Source: Begonia masoniana
Taxonomy: Eukaryota > Streptophyta > Magnoliopsida > Cucurbitales > Begoniaceae
Direction: 5' to 3'
Assembly (NCBI GenBank): GCA_022432975.1
Contig: CM039511.1
Span: forward strand, 47,874,902-47,938,901
Length of the DNA stretch: 64,000 bases
This document shows positions 48,314 through 59,480 of this stretch, piece after piece. Position numbers and translations under genes: made by a program. The notes under the pieces were generated by a model that saw only the letters and a program-made list of their open reading frames with translations, was not told the DNA's origin and did no database searches. How positions within the stretch are numbered: the stretch's first letter is position 1; each line of letters opens with the position of its first letter.

Positions 48314-50831
48314 TGTAATATCCGGCTTGTACGGATTTTGGATTTAATATATTATATTCATATTTTAGATATATGTGGCATTTTTCATAAATATGTCAAA
48401 TCAAATCAGTTTCGCAAATGGAAAGCATCATTACAATCCTAACGATTAATAGGAATTTTAAGGAAATTATGGGAATTTTCGGAGATTAAATGCTATATTC
48501 CGAGTAATTACTTCTATCGTAATATGAAGAACGTTTTGATAAAAATAGTAAACGAGGTCCAAATTGCGAACGGAAGGTTTTAATAAAGCCCTGGCAATGA
48601 ATAGGAGTTATTGGCAAAATATGGAGTTTTCGAAAATCCGAATCGTTAGCCAATTAACGAAACGAAGGACGAAACATGAGCTAAGGGCAAAATGGTAATT
48701 TTGCAAATCTAAATTTAATAAAATGAGAAATCACTTCTCTCTCCCTCGCCAGAACACTTCTTCTCTAGAAATTTCTTTTCCTCCCACGGCCGAGTGCGAT
48801 TTCTTCTCTGCCGACCCACGCCGAGCTCCGTTTTGCCTCCCGTTCGTTCCGTTTTCTTCGTGATTTCTCCTCCAATCGCTATCCTAGGTATGAATCTATA
48901 ATTCTAGAGTAGCGGTTTTCAGTTTTCAGACCGGTTTAGCGTTAGGTTTTCGTTTAGGGTTTCGGTTTATTTTCGTTAAAAACGCGAATTAGGGTTCATA
49001 ATTAATAGGTTAGCCTTGATTAAGTATATATTGCACGTATTTGACGTTATTGGACGAAGTTAAATCAAATCGTGAAAAGGTTAAAAATTAGGAATTTTTG
49101 GAAAAGTTCGTTAATTGTAATTTCGAACCATCGAGCATGAATTAGTCGTTTAAGTATCTCGATTTGATGAGTTAGAAGTTTTAAGGAATTCCTTAGTTAA
49201 GGTTTCGTTGAATTTGGACGTTTAGAAGTTTAAATTCGTTTTAACGATAAACGCTTTGAATTGCTTAGGTGAACGACTCTCTTGGACGAAGCTCGAGAAT
49301 CTGTGCGCTCAAGGTAAGTTCTCGTGACTTACTCTGACCAATTGGTCTACACCATACTTCGAGGTCGTATCGAGGATCCCTGAAGCGTTGTTTGTTTAAA
49401 ATTGCTTTGGTTGGGTAGATAGGTTTATAATTGTTTTAGGTTATTCTATTTCAGTCTTGATGGTATACATGCGCTTGTTTATTGTATGTTTATATTATGT
49501 TCATATCTGTTCATGCATCACGTATTTCAAATGACATGAAAATGAATTTCCGCACGTGTTTTAAGAAAAGAAAATGAACCTCTGTAATGAATGAACATAA
49601 TCTGTCTGTATCTGGTCACGCGAGGTGGGGCTCAAGCACGGCTGTGCGTGTTGCAAGCGTGTACCCCCCTCCTCTAGCCGGAAAGAGTAGTCCGACCGCA
49701 GGATGGGCTCTCTCCGGTTAGTGGGTTGCGATCTCAGTGACAATCTGTCTGTCTGCGACGTAATGAATCTGTATCTGAATCTGAATCTGCATGTTTTCGG
49801 AATGGCATACGCACGCATGCATCTGCATTTACGAAGCTTATTGAGATTTCATTATCTCATAGATGTCTGTATGGTGTAGGTGACGTTCTAGGTGACATAG
49901 ATCCAGGTGAGGACGACGTTCCTCCTTCTGATGTCTGAGGCAGTTGATGGATGATGGCCCGTGGGAGTGCGCTGAGCAGTCGGCGCGTTTCTGACCCGTG
50001 GGGACGTCTGTGTAAGTATTTTGGGGGATTTTAAAGAATGATACGTATGTATAGACTATTATAATAGGATGTTTGGGAAATCTGGATAGGAGATAGATTT
50101 ACGTTTGATATTTTAAATGTTTTGGTAAACGGTATGTAAAATGTTTTGTTAAAAATGTTTTGAAATGTTTTAGGATTGGTACGGATATGCTCGAGTTTTA
50201 GAGCTATCCACGCCGTTTGGTTTTAGGAAATTTTATCACTTTTAAAGTATTGCGTTAAATTATGGAAGTTGATTTTTTAGGTTTTATTTGTAGAAGTATT
50301 GCTCTCTGGAAATCGGATTCCAGAGAGCAAAATTGTGGTTTTGCTCTCTGGAGTTTCCAGAGAGTACTTGGAGAACAAAGAGAGAAAAGAGAAGAGAAGA
50401 GAGAAAGAGAGATGGCGATCGAAGGCAATGGAGGATCGCTGGTGGATCGCTGCACAGAGTGTGCAGCGATCGATCTCTGCAAGCTGCAGAGATCGATCGC
50501 TGCATGCTGTGATCGCTGCACAGTGCAGAGATCGTTCGCTGCATGCTGTGATCGCTGCACAGCATGCAGCGATCAGGCGCTGCATGCTGCAGCGTCTGGT
50601 CGCTGCCCTCTGTTTTCATGGCTGGACAGTTTTGCCCTCCCCATTGTTTTAATTAAAATTAGTTTTTAATTAAATAGTTTTAATTGTTTTATTAAACAAT
50701 TTTATGTATGTTTTAAATGGTTTTCCAAACAACACTAACGACTTCAATTCCGATTCAGTTTCCGCTTAAAGTGTAAAATAAAATGAAAAATTTATACGGG
50801 TAAAAATGGGTACAGTATTAGGGGTGTTACA
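48314..50831 (+). repeat. Tekay 3' LTR
   Basis: 2518 bp, matching 41136-43645 over its length. Ends GGTGTTACA and is followed directly by C-type pol sequence (ACAAGAACCGCACATGG), so the element, or its precursor, had inserted into a C element. Confidence 0.92.
50445..50607. repeat. GATCGCTGCA palindrome array in Tekay 3' LTR
   Basis: Same motif set as 43265-43422 but with a different middle section (CACAGTGCAGAGATCGTTCG), indicating rearrangement by slippage or hairpin-driven events after insertion or between parent copies. Confidence 0.82.
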
Positions 50832-52988
50832 ACAAGAACCGCACATGGACTCATGCTTTCTCGAACATGTCCTTTGTCTAGTAGCTCTTCAACTTGCCTT
50901 TGAAGTTCCTTTGTTTCTTCTGGATTACTTCGATAGGCGGGTCGATTAGGAATGGTAGCTCCTGGAATGAAATCAATTCGATGCTCAATGCCTCTTATTG
51001 GCGGCAATCCTGGTGGCGTTTCCTCAGGAAAGACATCTTCAAATTCCTGCAAAAGAGCAACTGCTACAGGAGGCAAAGGATTATCAGGATTAGTTATTAA
51101 GAAATAAGCCTCTTTGTACAAGATTCAACATCATTGTTTTTTTTTTATTTGAAGACACTCTTAATCTCTCTCTCTTTTGCAAGGAAATTCACTGCCTTTT
51201 TTTCTTTTTCAAGTGGGACCTGACTCTTTTCCCTCTTCTTCTCACATTTTCTCTCTTCTCTCTCACTTTCTTTTGAACTCTCATGCTCACTCTCACATTG
51301 TTTTGTATTAGCTGTGACAGATTTTTTAATTTGGCATTGCTCTTCGAACACTTGATGGGGTGGTAGCGGAGCTAGAGTAATACTTCGTCCATCCTTGGTA
51401 AAGCTGTACCGATTCTTGTATCCATCATGGGTGGTGCGTCTGTCAAATTGCCATGGTCTTCCAAGCAATATATGACTTGCTTGCATAGGAACAATATCAC
51501 AAAGAACTTCATCTGAATATTTGCCAATTGAAAATGAGACAAGAACCTGTTTTGTTACCTTCATTTCTCCACTTTCATTGAGCCATTGGAGACGATATGG
51601 TCGAGGGTATTTTAGAGTCTTTAATCCAAGCTTGTCCACCATCATTTTACTTGCAACATTCACACAACTTCCTCCATCTATGATTAAACCACAAACCTTT
51701 TCTTTAAAATGGCAGCGCGTATAGAAAATGTTTTCACTTTGTTGACGGTCATCATCTTCTATAGTTTGAACATGGAGGGTTCGAAGAACTACTAAGGCTT
51801 GGCCAACAACTGCATGTTCGGTATCACTAGCTTCTTCAAGTGGTGGCATAGCTTCATTGTCACTTTCTTCTTCAGAAACAATATCTCCATTATTTAACAA
51901 GATCATAGTTCTTTTATTTGGGCATTGTGAAGTAATATGACCAATTCCATGACATTTTAAACACTTAATATCTCGATTTCTTTAGGTTGGGGTATAACTA
52001 GTACCTTTTTCAACCTGCTTGGCCATTACTTTTTCATCTTTTGGCTTGGAAGTCGACTGCTCTTCTTGCCTTATAGTAGAGTTCCATTTTGACTTCCCAC
52101 TCAAAGAAGTAAAGGTTTCGTGCTTGGAGGTTGATCTTCCTCCTCTTTTGAGCTGCCTTTCAACCTTCATGGCCATGTGTACAACCTCTTCAAGTTCCAC
52201 GTAGTGCTGCAATTCTACAATATTTGCAATTTCACAATTGAGACCACAAATGAACCGAGCCATGGTTGCTTCTCGATCTTCCTCAACATTGGCACGAATC
52301 ATGGATATTTCCATTTCCTTATGGTACTCCTCAACAGATTTGGACCCTGTTTAAGGCTCTACAATTTTAAGTGTAAATCTCTATAATAATGTGAATGAAC
52401 AAACCTTCGTCTCATGACAGCTTTCATGTCTTCCCAATTGTCGATTGGAATTTCTCAATTTCTTCGTTTGGTTAGCAGCACTTGGTCCCACCAAGCAATT
52501 GCGTAATCAGTGAAAGAAACAGCTGCAAGTTTAACTTTTTTTTTCTTCGAATAGTTATGGCAATCAAAAACAAGTTCAACCTTTCGTTCCCATTCAATGT
52601 AAACATCCGGGTCATTTTTACCTTGAAATGATGGGATAGAGAGTTTAATCGCACCTGTGTTGTTGTCGGTAAAATTTCTTTCTCGGTATTGACGTCTTTG
52701 TCTTGGCCTATAATCTCTTTCTCTTCTTATGGAGGCTACTTCGTCAAAATCCTCGTACGCTTCAGCATAATCACCCATGGGATTAGCTGCAGGAAAGAAG
52801 GGTCGCCTATTTGGCTGTCTTTCTTCTGGCATGACACCTTGTTGAATGTGATTAATTCGTTCATCATTACGATCCAATCGATCTCGAATCTCTTCAAATT
52901 GGACGTTCATCCTTTGGAATTGTTGCTGCATGGCTTGGATGATCAAATTGCTATCCATTGGCGTTGCTTCACCTTCTAATTCAGACAT
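50832..52988 (-). pseudogene. Element C gag-pro-RT pseudogene
   Basis: Starts ATG at 52988 (MSELEGEATPMDSN). Gag N-terminus 52455-52988 with a helix-rich start and the SIPSFQGKNDPDVYIEWERK motif; the frame breaks near 52455 and again around 52350, and resumes at 51982-52314. A TAA just before the zinc knuckle (about 51982) stops it; protease follows in 51145-51906 ([14 protein letters not shown]) with a Glu/Lys/Ser-rich linker. A disrupted stretch with a T run (about 51125-51145) separates the RT start (50832-51121; [18 protein letters not shown]). RT catalytic motifs and all downstream domains are missing. Confidence 0.87.
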
Positions 52989-53025
52989 GTTGTAAAATCT
53001 GTGTAAAAGTGTAAGTAAAAAGAAA

Positions 53026-53147
53026 GGACCTCACCTCTCCCTCACGTGTATACACTCAAATATGGTTCTTGAGCACTCGTGTTTACTCACATGGATTTCG
53101 GCTTTTATCCTCTAATAAGCTCACCAACTCTTGCCTTTTTACACTCA
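53026..53147 (-). promoter_or_regulatory. Conserved leader element, copy in C
   Basis: Element strand: GTAAAAAGGCAAGAG, GGTGAGC, AAAAGCCG, AAACACGAGTGC, GAGTGTATACACGTGAGG and GAGGTGAGGTCC, in the same order as in A, B and D. Confidence 0.7.
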
Positions 53148-53578
53148 CTTTCCTTCTCAAAGTTCTTGAGAAAGCTAAGCAAGGTAAATATCAAAGCAAA
53201 ACAAATGAAAACCAACACACTTAAAATATAGATTTCTTAGTGAAGATGAAAAGCAATGGGATGCAAAATAAAGAAGGAATGGAAGAAATATGGTCACAAT
53301 AAGATTGATACCACAGATTTTGAAACAAAAAAAAATATATGATAACAGAATAAAGAAATTTCTTTTTCCTCTTTCTTTTTTTTTCTTTCTTTTTTTTTGT
53401 CCTTTTTTTTTTCTCTTTTTTTTTTTGCCCTTTTTTTTGACTTTTTTTTTTTTTTTTGATAAACTATCAATGGGAGCAAGAACAAAGATATGAAATTATG
53501 GATCAATAACAAAGTGGAAATTGAAATAAAAAGAAAGTAAGCACTAGAGGATAAACAAAACCTCAATTGGATGTCTAG
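53148..53578 (-). other. Element C leader, remaining part
   Basis: Non-coding; T-rich homopolymer runs at about 53360-53460 (A-rich on the element strand). No gene is seen. Confidence 0.65.
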
Positions 53579-53590
53579 TCTCTGATACCA
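53579..53590 (-). promoter_or_regulatory. Element C primer-binding site
   Basis: TGGTATCAGAGA on the element strand, two bases after an F-type LTR ending ATATCATATCA. Confidence 0.88.
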
Positions 53591-53592
53591 AA

Positions 53593-53695
53593 TGATATGA
53601 TATCGGGTCCCTTACTCCTCCCAAAAGCGCACTTAAGAGTGGAGGTTTGGACCCAATATATATATACTAGCCCAGGCAACTCTCTGTTTCCGATG
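53593..53695 (-). repeat. TRIM-type F LTR joined to element C
   Basis: TGATATGATATCGGG...GTTTCCGATG, about 103 bp of the 114-bp LTR in minus orientation, lacking its outer ~11 bp. It directly borders the C primer site. Purine-rich TRIM-internal sequence (53696-53723, ending GGGTGAAGGGA) and a second F LTR in the opposite orientation follow. Confidence 0.85.
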
Positions 53696-53723
53696 AGGCA
53701 GTCGCCCTAAAAGGGTGAAGGGA

Positions 53724-53797
53724 TGATGTGATGCCACATCAGAAACAGAGAGTTGCCTGGGCTAGTATATATATTGGGTCCAAACCTCCACTCTTAA
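53724..53797 (+). repeat. F LTR, left part (split by element D)
   Basis: TGATGTGATGCC...CTCTTAA, the first 74 bp of an F LTR in plus orientation. The rest is at 60882-60921; together they total 114 bp, the exact length of the intact copies. Forms a long inverted repeat with 53593-53695. Confidence 0.88.
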
Positions 53798-54469
53798 TGA
53801 TGCGAACCACGCCAACGATGTGACGATGACCCACGATCAAAATATTGGCGTCGTCGCTAACCCAGAATCTACAAGTTCGAAAAGGAAATCCTTGACCCGA
53901 AATCTATATAGATCCGAACCTTGGAATGAGGAGGACGCCACAAACGAATATGCCTGTTCGTTTGATAAGTCAGATTTTGAACGCCACAAGGAGAACCTTG
54001 ATAAGTTCGGAGTTTCTTCAAGAAACTAAGAGAAATTCTCTCACAATTAGATAAAACCTGAATACCCTTTTTTATTCAACTAGGAATGAATTTATAGGCA
54101 TGAAACACCCCTTCATGCTAGGGTTTCAAGAACAAAATTACTATCTTGTCCTTGTAACTCTTAATTAAAATAATGACAATTGCTAAAATAATGACAACTT
54201 ATGACTTGACATACGACAAGTACTTTTTAAACCCTTAAAAAAAAACGACAATCGAATTAACTAAATAAATAAAACGAAAATGACATAAAAATCATCCCAA
54301 AACAGCTTGGATTAAGAGAACAATCTCTGGTTCTTGCTTCTGAATGCAATTTCCTTCTTGAGGTAAGATTTGACGGACCAAATTGCTCATTTGCTCCTTG
54401 ATCTGCTTTGCCTTTGCTCTCGTTATTGGTCCATCCACTTGTAATGTATCCGTCTTGAGGTCCTCATCA
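53798..54469 (-). repeat. Element D 3' LTR
   Basis: Plus-strand TGATGCGAACC...GTCCTCATCA. The pol stop codon (54292-54294) lies inside it, so the last ~59 codons of pol ([15 protein letters not shown] region) are LTR-encoded. Confidence 0.95.
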
Positions 54470-55257
54470 TTCCCTCCCTCTTGAAAATGATTTGTCCTCA
54501 AATCAAAATCTGCATCAAAAGGACTCAAGTCAGAAACATTAAACGTTGCACTTACATTGTACTCACCAGGTAAATCAAGCTTGTAGGCGTTGTTGTTAAT
54601 TCGCTCAAGCACTTGGAATGGTCCATCACCACGAGGAAGCAATTTAGAACGTCGTTGTGCGGGGAATCTCTCTTTGCGCATATGCAACCAAACCCAATCT
54701 CCTGGTTCAAAAATGAGTTGACGGCGACCCTTGTTGGCATTCTTGATGTATTGATCTGTTCTCCGCTCAATGTTTTGTCGAGCTCGCTCGTGGAGTTGTT
54801 TCACGACTTCTGCCTTCTTCTCGCCATCTAAATTCACTTGTTCAGAAACAGGTAAAGGTGATAAATCCAATGGGGTTAGCGGATTAAAACCATAAACAAT
54901 CTCAAATGGTGAAAATTTAGTGGCTGAATGAATTGAACGATTGTAGGCAAACTCGACATGTGGCAAATATTCCTCCCATGACTTAATGTTTTTGCTAATG
55001 ACTGCCCTCAACAATGTCGATAAAGTCCTATTCACTACCTCAGTTTGACCATCAGTTTGGGGATGACAAGTAGTTGAAAACAAAAGTTTTGTTCCTAATT
55101 TCCCCCACAAAGTTTTCCAAAAGTAACTTAAAAATTTAGCATCACGATCCGAAACTATTGTCCTTGGCATCCCATGTAACCGTACTATCTCTCGAAAGAA
55201 CAATTCAGCAACATTAGAGGCATCATCAGTTTTATGACAAGGAATAAAATGAGCCAT
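54292..55257 (-). pseudogene. Element D integrase core and C-terminus
   Basis: 321-residue open frame beginning at MAHFIPCHK within the integrase core. Contains catalytic TIVSD-RD and HPQTDGQTE (the second and third DDE residues), [19 protein letters not shown] and the EGGND stretch that is also the polypurine tract, then the LTR-encoded GPITRAKAK tail. Separated from the upstream part only by a 1-base expansion of a T run near 55262. Confidence 0.9.
54470..54480 (-). promoter_or_regulatory. Element D polypurine tract
   Basis: GAGGGAGGGAA directly before LTR start TGATGAGG; also codes for part of the EGGND stretch of pol. Confidence 0.9.
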
Positions 55258-55258
55258 C

Positions 55259-55654
55259 TTAGAAAAAACGATCTACAACCACAAAAATCGAATCCTTACC
55301 ACGCTTAGTCCTAGGTAACCCTAGCACAAAGTCCATCGAAATGTCAATCCAAGGTGAACTAGGAATAGGCAGTGGTGTGTAAAGCCCATTCGGTTGTACT
55401 CTCGATTTAGCTTGCTTACACGTAAGACACCTACCAATTATCCTCTCAACATCTCGTTTAATGTGGGGCCAATAGAAATGTTCTTGTAGAATTCCTAGAG
55501 TTTTTGCTACCCCAAAATGCCCCATCAACCCTCCCCCATGGGATTCCCTAATCAATAAATCACGCAAAGAACAGTTGGGAACACACAATTTACCTTCCCT
55601 AAATAGGTACCCGTCATGCCTAAAGAACTTCCCAAACCCAGATTTCTCACACAA
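55259..55654 (-). pseudogene. Element D integrase zinc-binding domain and first core residues
   Basis: 131 residues: [15 protein letters not shown] and CLTCKQAKS give the H-H-C-C zinc site, then [11 protein letters not shown] with the first catalytic Asp. It ends VVVDRFF and a stop caused by the T-run shift. It overlaps 55552-57084 in another frame; a second 1-base shift near 55650 separates the two. Confidence 0.88.
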
Positions 55655-57084
55655 CCTATAACTCTCTCCAAATCAACATCATCAATGTAAAGCTGCTTGA
55701 TATGTTCGAATCCAAGTAATTTAGCATCTAAGGTTGATATTAAAACATACCTGCGAGAAAGTGCATCAGCAACCACATTCTCCTTACCTTTCTTGTACTG
55801 GATGACGTATGGGAATGGCTCCAAGAATTCAGACCAGTGACCATGGCGTTTGTTCAGCTTGTGTTGGCTCTTGAAATGCTTCAAGGTTTCATGATCGGTG
55901 CGGATCACGAACTCCTTTGGCATAAGGTAGTGTTGCCACGTCTCGAGGGCACGAACTACGGCATAGAGCTCTTTGTCGTACGTCGGGTAGTTGAGCGTTG
56001 CGCCGCTCAACTTCTCACTGAAGTATGCAATTGGTCTTCGTTCCTGCATTAAAACAGCTCCAATCCCTACACCTGAAGCATCACACTCAACCTCAAACAT
56101 TTTATCAAAGTTAGGTAAAGCAAGTAAAGGGGCATGCGAAAGTTTATATTTCAGAATCTTAAATGCCTCCTCTTGTGCCTCGCCCCACTTGAATGGAACA
56201 TTCTTCTTCATCACATCGGTGAGCGGTGCGGCCACGGTGCTAAAGTCCTTCACGAATCGCCGGTAGAAGCTAGCAAGTCCATGAAAACTTCGCACATGTC
56301 CAACAGTCGTCGGAGTTGGCCATTCTTGAATTGCGGAAACCTTTTCATTGTCAACCTGGATTCCCTGCGCGCTAACAATAAAACCAAGAAAAACAAGCTG
56401 GTCGGTGCAAAAGGTGCACTTGCCCTGGTTAGCGTACAATTTCTCTTTCCTAAGAACATTCAAAACTGCTCTCAAATGGGAAACATGGTCATGCAGATTC
56501 GAACTATATATTAAAATATCATCAAAGTATACAACCACAAATTTTCCAATAAACGGACGCAAAACATGATTCATCAAGCGCATGAAAGTACTAGGTGCAT
56601 TAGTTAGCCCAAATGGCATGACCATCCACTCGTACAATCCATGTTTTGTTTTAAATGCCGTTTTCCACTCATCTCCTTCATTCATTCTAATCTGATGGTA
56701 TCCACTCTTAAGATCAATCTTTGAAAAGACACAGGAACCATGCAACTCATCAAGCATATCATCTAAACGAGGAATAGGAAAACGATACTTTACCGTGATA
56801 TTGTTGATGGCGCGACAATCGGTGCACATGCGCCATGTTCCATCCTTCTTAGGAACCAAAAGAACGGGAACAGCGCACGGACTCATGCTCTCCCTCACGT
56901 ACCCCCTTTCCATCAAGTCGTCCACTTGACGCTGTAACTCCTTTGTCTCCTCTGGGTTGGTGCGATAAGCTGGCCGATTAGGAATAGAGGCTCCAGGAAC
57001 AAGGTCAATCTTGTGCTCAATCCCGCGAATGGGTGGCAAACCTTTTGGAAGCTCATCGGGAAATACGTCCTCAAAGTCCTGCAA
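55552..57084 (-). pseudogene. Element D reverse transcriptase and RNase H
   Basis: 510 residues. RT begins [18 protein letters not shown]; catalytic [11 protein letters not shown] and YFDDILIYS; RNase [24 protein letters not shown] and [11 protein letters not shown]. The last ~30 residues are out of frame. Upstream, a 1-base shift near 57095 and another near 57320 separate it from gag-protease; the linker between them is readable in the third frame (56913-57323). Confidence 0.92.
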
Positions 57085-57252
57085 AAGAGAAACACCAGAT
57101 TCGGAAGGGACAAATCTAGCTTGTTAGTATTTAAAATATCTTCCTTGTACGTGAGAAGGATCATTGGCTGTTTGTCGGTAATGGCTTGTTTCAAATCACT
57201 CTTGGTTGCAAAGAGATTCTGTTTAGAAATGGATGAACTCTCTGGTTTTCTC

Positions 57253-58776
57253 TCAGGTTTTCCTTGTTTCCACTCTTTTCTTTCTTGTTCGCATCGATTT
57301 CTGCAACCTAATTTGATCTGCAAAGACCTCTCTCGGGGATAAGGGTACTAACGTGATTGGCTTGTGTTTATGGGTGAATGAATACTTGTTGGTGAAACCA
57401 TCATGTTGCACTCTTCGATCAAATTGCCACGGTCTTCCCAACAGGATATGACTAGCTTGCATCGGTACCACGTCGCACTTCACTTCGTCTTCGTACTTTC
57501 CAATCCGAAAGGGTACCACCACTTGCTTGGTGACACGTACCTCCCCACTATCATTCAACCATTGCAGCTTGTAAGGTCGTGGATGTTTCAACGTTAACAA
57601 TCCCAATTTCTCCACCATAGAAGCACTAGCCACATTGGTACAACTTCCCCCGTCGACTATGACGCTACACACTTTGTCTTTCACGTGGCACCGGGTGTGG
57701 AAAAGATTTTCTCGCTGCACCTTATCATCTTCGTCCTCCTTTATCTGCGCACTCAAGGCACGTCGTGCAACCAAAAGGAAGTCTCCGTTGGCAGCTCCTA
57801 CCTCCTCATCATCCGTGGAAACATACTCCAATGACGGCATATCTGATTCACCCTCGTCATCACTAGCCTCGGACTCGATCTCTCCACTCTCCCGCAACAC
57901 CATCACTCGCTTATTTGGGCATTGACTCGCGATATGTCCTCTCCCAAGACATTTGAAACACTTGATCTCACTGGAGCGATTGGGTGTAGGTGTTGGTTTG
58001 GCCTGGTTGGAAGAGGGCGTAGTTGTTGCCCGCTGTTCAAACTTACCCTTAAAAGTGGAGGGACTCTCTTCCTTCTTCGGATACTTTGGCTTCCAAGGCG
58101 TTTGGTTCAAGCTATGTTGACGGTTACTACTACGTCGCTGCTGCTGTCTCTCTACCTTCAAGGACATGTGAACCAAGTCTTCAATCTCAACATAATGTTG
58201 TAGCTCAACTGCGTCGGCAATCTCGCGATTCAACCCCCTCAAGAATCTAGACATTGTCGCTTCTCGATCCTCTTCGACATTGGCCCTTATCATCGTCATC
58301 TCCATATCCTTGTAATACTCATCCACACTCCGACTCCCTTGCCGAAGAGTTTGCAATTTGTTGTGTAGATCACGACGGTAATGACTCGGTACAAATCGTC
58401 GTCGCATCACCCTCTTCATCTCTGCCCAACTCTCAATGGGAAGGTCTCCGTCTTGCCTTCGATCGAGACACAACTTGTCCCACCACACTATTGCATACTC
58501 TGTAAATTCTATGGCAGCAAGCTTCACTTTCTTTCGCTCGGAGTAGTTGTGGCAATCAAAAACTAGCTCTATTTTCCGTTCCCAGTCCAGGTACTCCTCT
58601 GGATCACTTTTTCCTCGAAACTCAGGAATCTTCATCTTGATGTTTCCCAAATTATAATCAAGTCGGCCTCGGTCTTGTCTTGCGCGGTCATTCCCATGTC
58701 TTCCACGACTGCCCACGGACACCCTATCAAGATCATCCTCCAAGTTTCTCTCATCAATTTCATCGATCTCTTCCAT
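57253..58776 (-). pseudogene. Element D Gag and protease
   Basis: 507 residues. Gag domain (about 45-190; KIPEFRGKSDPEEYLDWERK, EFTEYAIVWWDKL), zinc knuckle CFKCLGRGHIASQC (about 273-286), acidic stretch, protease [13 protein letters not shown]. The true gag ATG is at 58979 (MSDAEDNQHPANM); the first ~45 codons are separated from this frame by a 1-base shift near 58835-58845. The C-terminal ~20 residues follow a frameshift. Confidence 0.9.
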
Positions 58777-59022
58777 AGGGAACTGCCTACGCTGGTTTCT
58801 TCTCAGTGCATTATGCCCAGCCGGGGGTGGACTCGTGTCGCAATCTGTTCCACTTGATCAATTCGCTCATTGATCTCATTGAACCCTTGTCTCATCAGCC
58901 GTCTCATCTCTCCCATGATTGCCTCCATTTGTAAATTTGGCATGTTAGCAGGATGTTGGTTGTCTTCTGCGTCGGACATGGTTAGGTATTCTCTGCAAGA
59001 ACGTAGAAGGTGAAGTAAAATA

Positions 59023-59152
59023 GGACCTCACAACACTCCCTCACGTGTTTCACTCGAAAATGTGGAAAATCACTCAATTTCACTCGTGTTTACTCTCAAT
59101 AATATTGGCTTTTACCTTTAGATATGCTCACCCACTCGTGCCTTTTCCACTC

Positions 59153-59155
<3 letters not shown>
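59023..59155 (-). promoter_or_regulatory. Conserved leader element, gag-proximal copy in D
   Basis: Element strand: CGAGTGGAAAAGGCACGAG, GGTGAGC, AAAAGCC, AAACACGAGTG, CGAGTGAAACACGTGAGGG, GTGAGGTCC. Confidence 0.72.
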
Positions 59156-59189
<34 letters not shown>

Positions 59190-59348
59190 TTTTTTTTATA
59201 AGGAAACTAATCAAATAGTAATAAATGAGTTTTCCTGCAATAACAAAAACTGACAACCCAAAATAAAAGAACAAAAAATAAATAAATAATGGCAAAATAA
59301 GTACTACAATTACGAAACAAATAAGAAAGTAAAAGGTGAAGAAATATA

Positions 59349-59480
59349 GGACCTCACAGCACTCCCTCACGTGTTTCACTCGAAATGAAGAAAAATCACT
59401 CAATTGCACTCGTGTTTACACTCAATAATATTGGCTGTTACCCTCTAATATTCTCACTCACTCGTGCCTTTTTCCACTTG
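59349..59480 (-). promoter_or_regulatory. Conserved leader element, distal copy in D
   Basis: Diverged duplicate of 59023-59155 with the same module order. Confidence 0.7.

Larger units (their letters stand above)
41136..50831 (+). mobile_element. Tekay/Del-type chromovirus, near complete
   Basis: 5' LTR 41136-43645, primer site 43650-43661, gag-pol 43810-48273, polypurine tract about 48299-48313, 3' LTR 48314-50831. The two 2.5-kb LTRs are very similar by eye with scattered substitutions and a rearranged palindromic segment. Left of the 5' LTR is the tail of another copy, and right of the 3' LTR is a fragment of element C, so no target duplication can be matched. The chromodomain and Gag type mark the Tekay (Del) clade. 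Confidence 0.93.
50832..53592 (-). mobile_element. Element C fragment: leader, gag, protease and start of RT
   Basis: Minus-strand gypsy fragment. It keeps the primer site (53579-53590), leader with the conserved block, gag and protease, and the first part of reverse transcriptase, then is cut at the Tekay LTR. Its coding sequence is nearly identical to 62238-63061, which is attached to LTR E. Here, however, the 5' side carries a 114-bp-type F LTR. So C and E are probably one family and the LTR has been exchanged. Confidence 0.82.

Noticed and set aside
53798..54292. D LTR ending at 54290, with the adjoining pol tail as a separate element fragment
   Set aside because: The CTTAA target duplication and the purine tract at 54470-54480 place the LTR end at 54469, inside pol.
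59128..59409. Hydrophobic 93-residue minus-strand frame resembling a membrane protein
   Set aside because: It lies across the T-run and AT-rich leader of element D; composition bias explains it.
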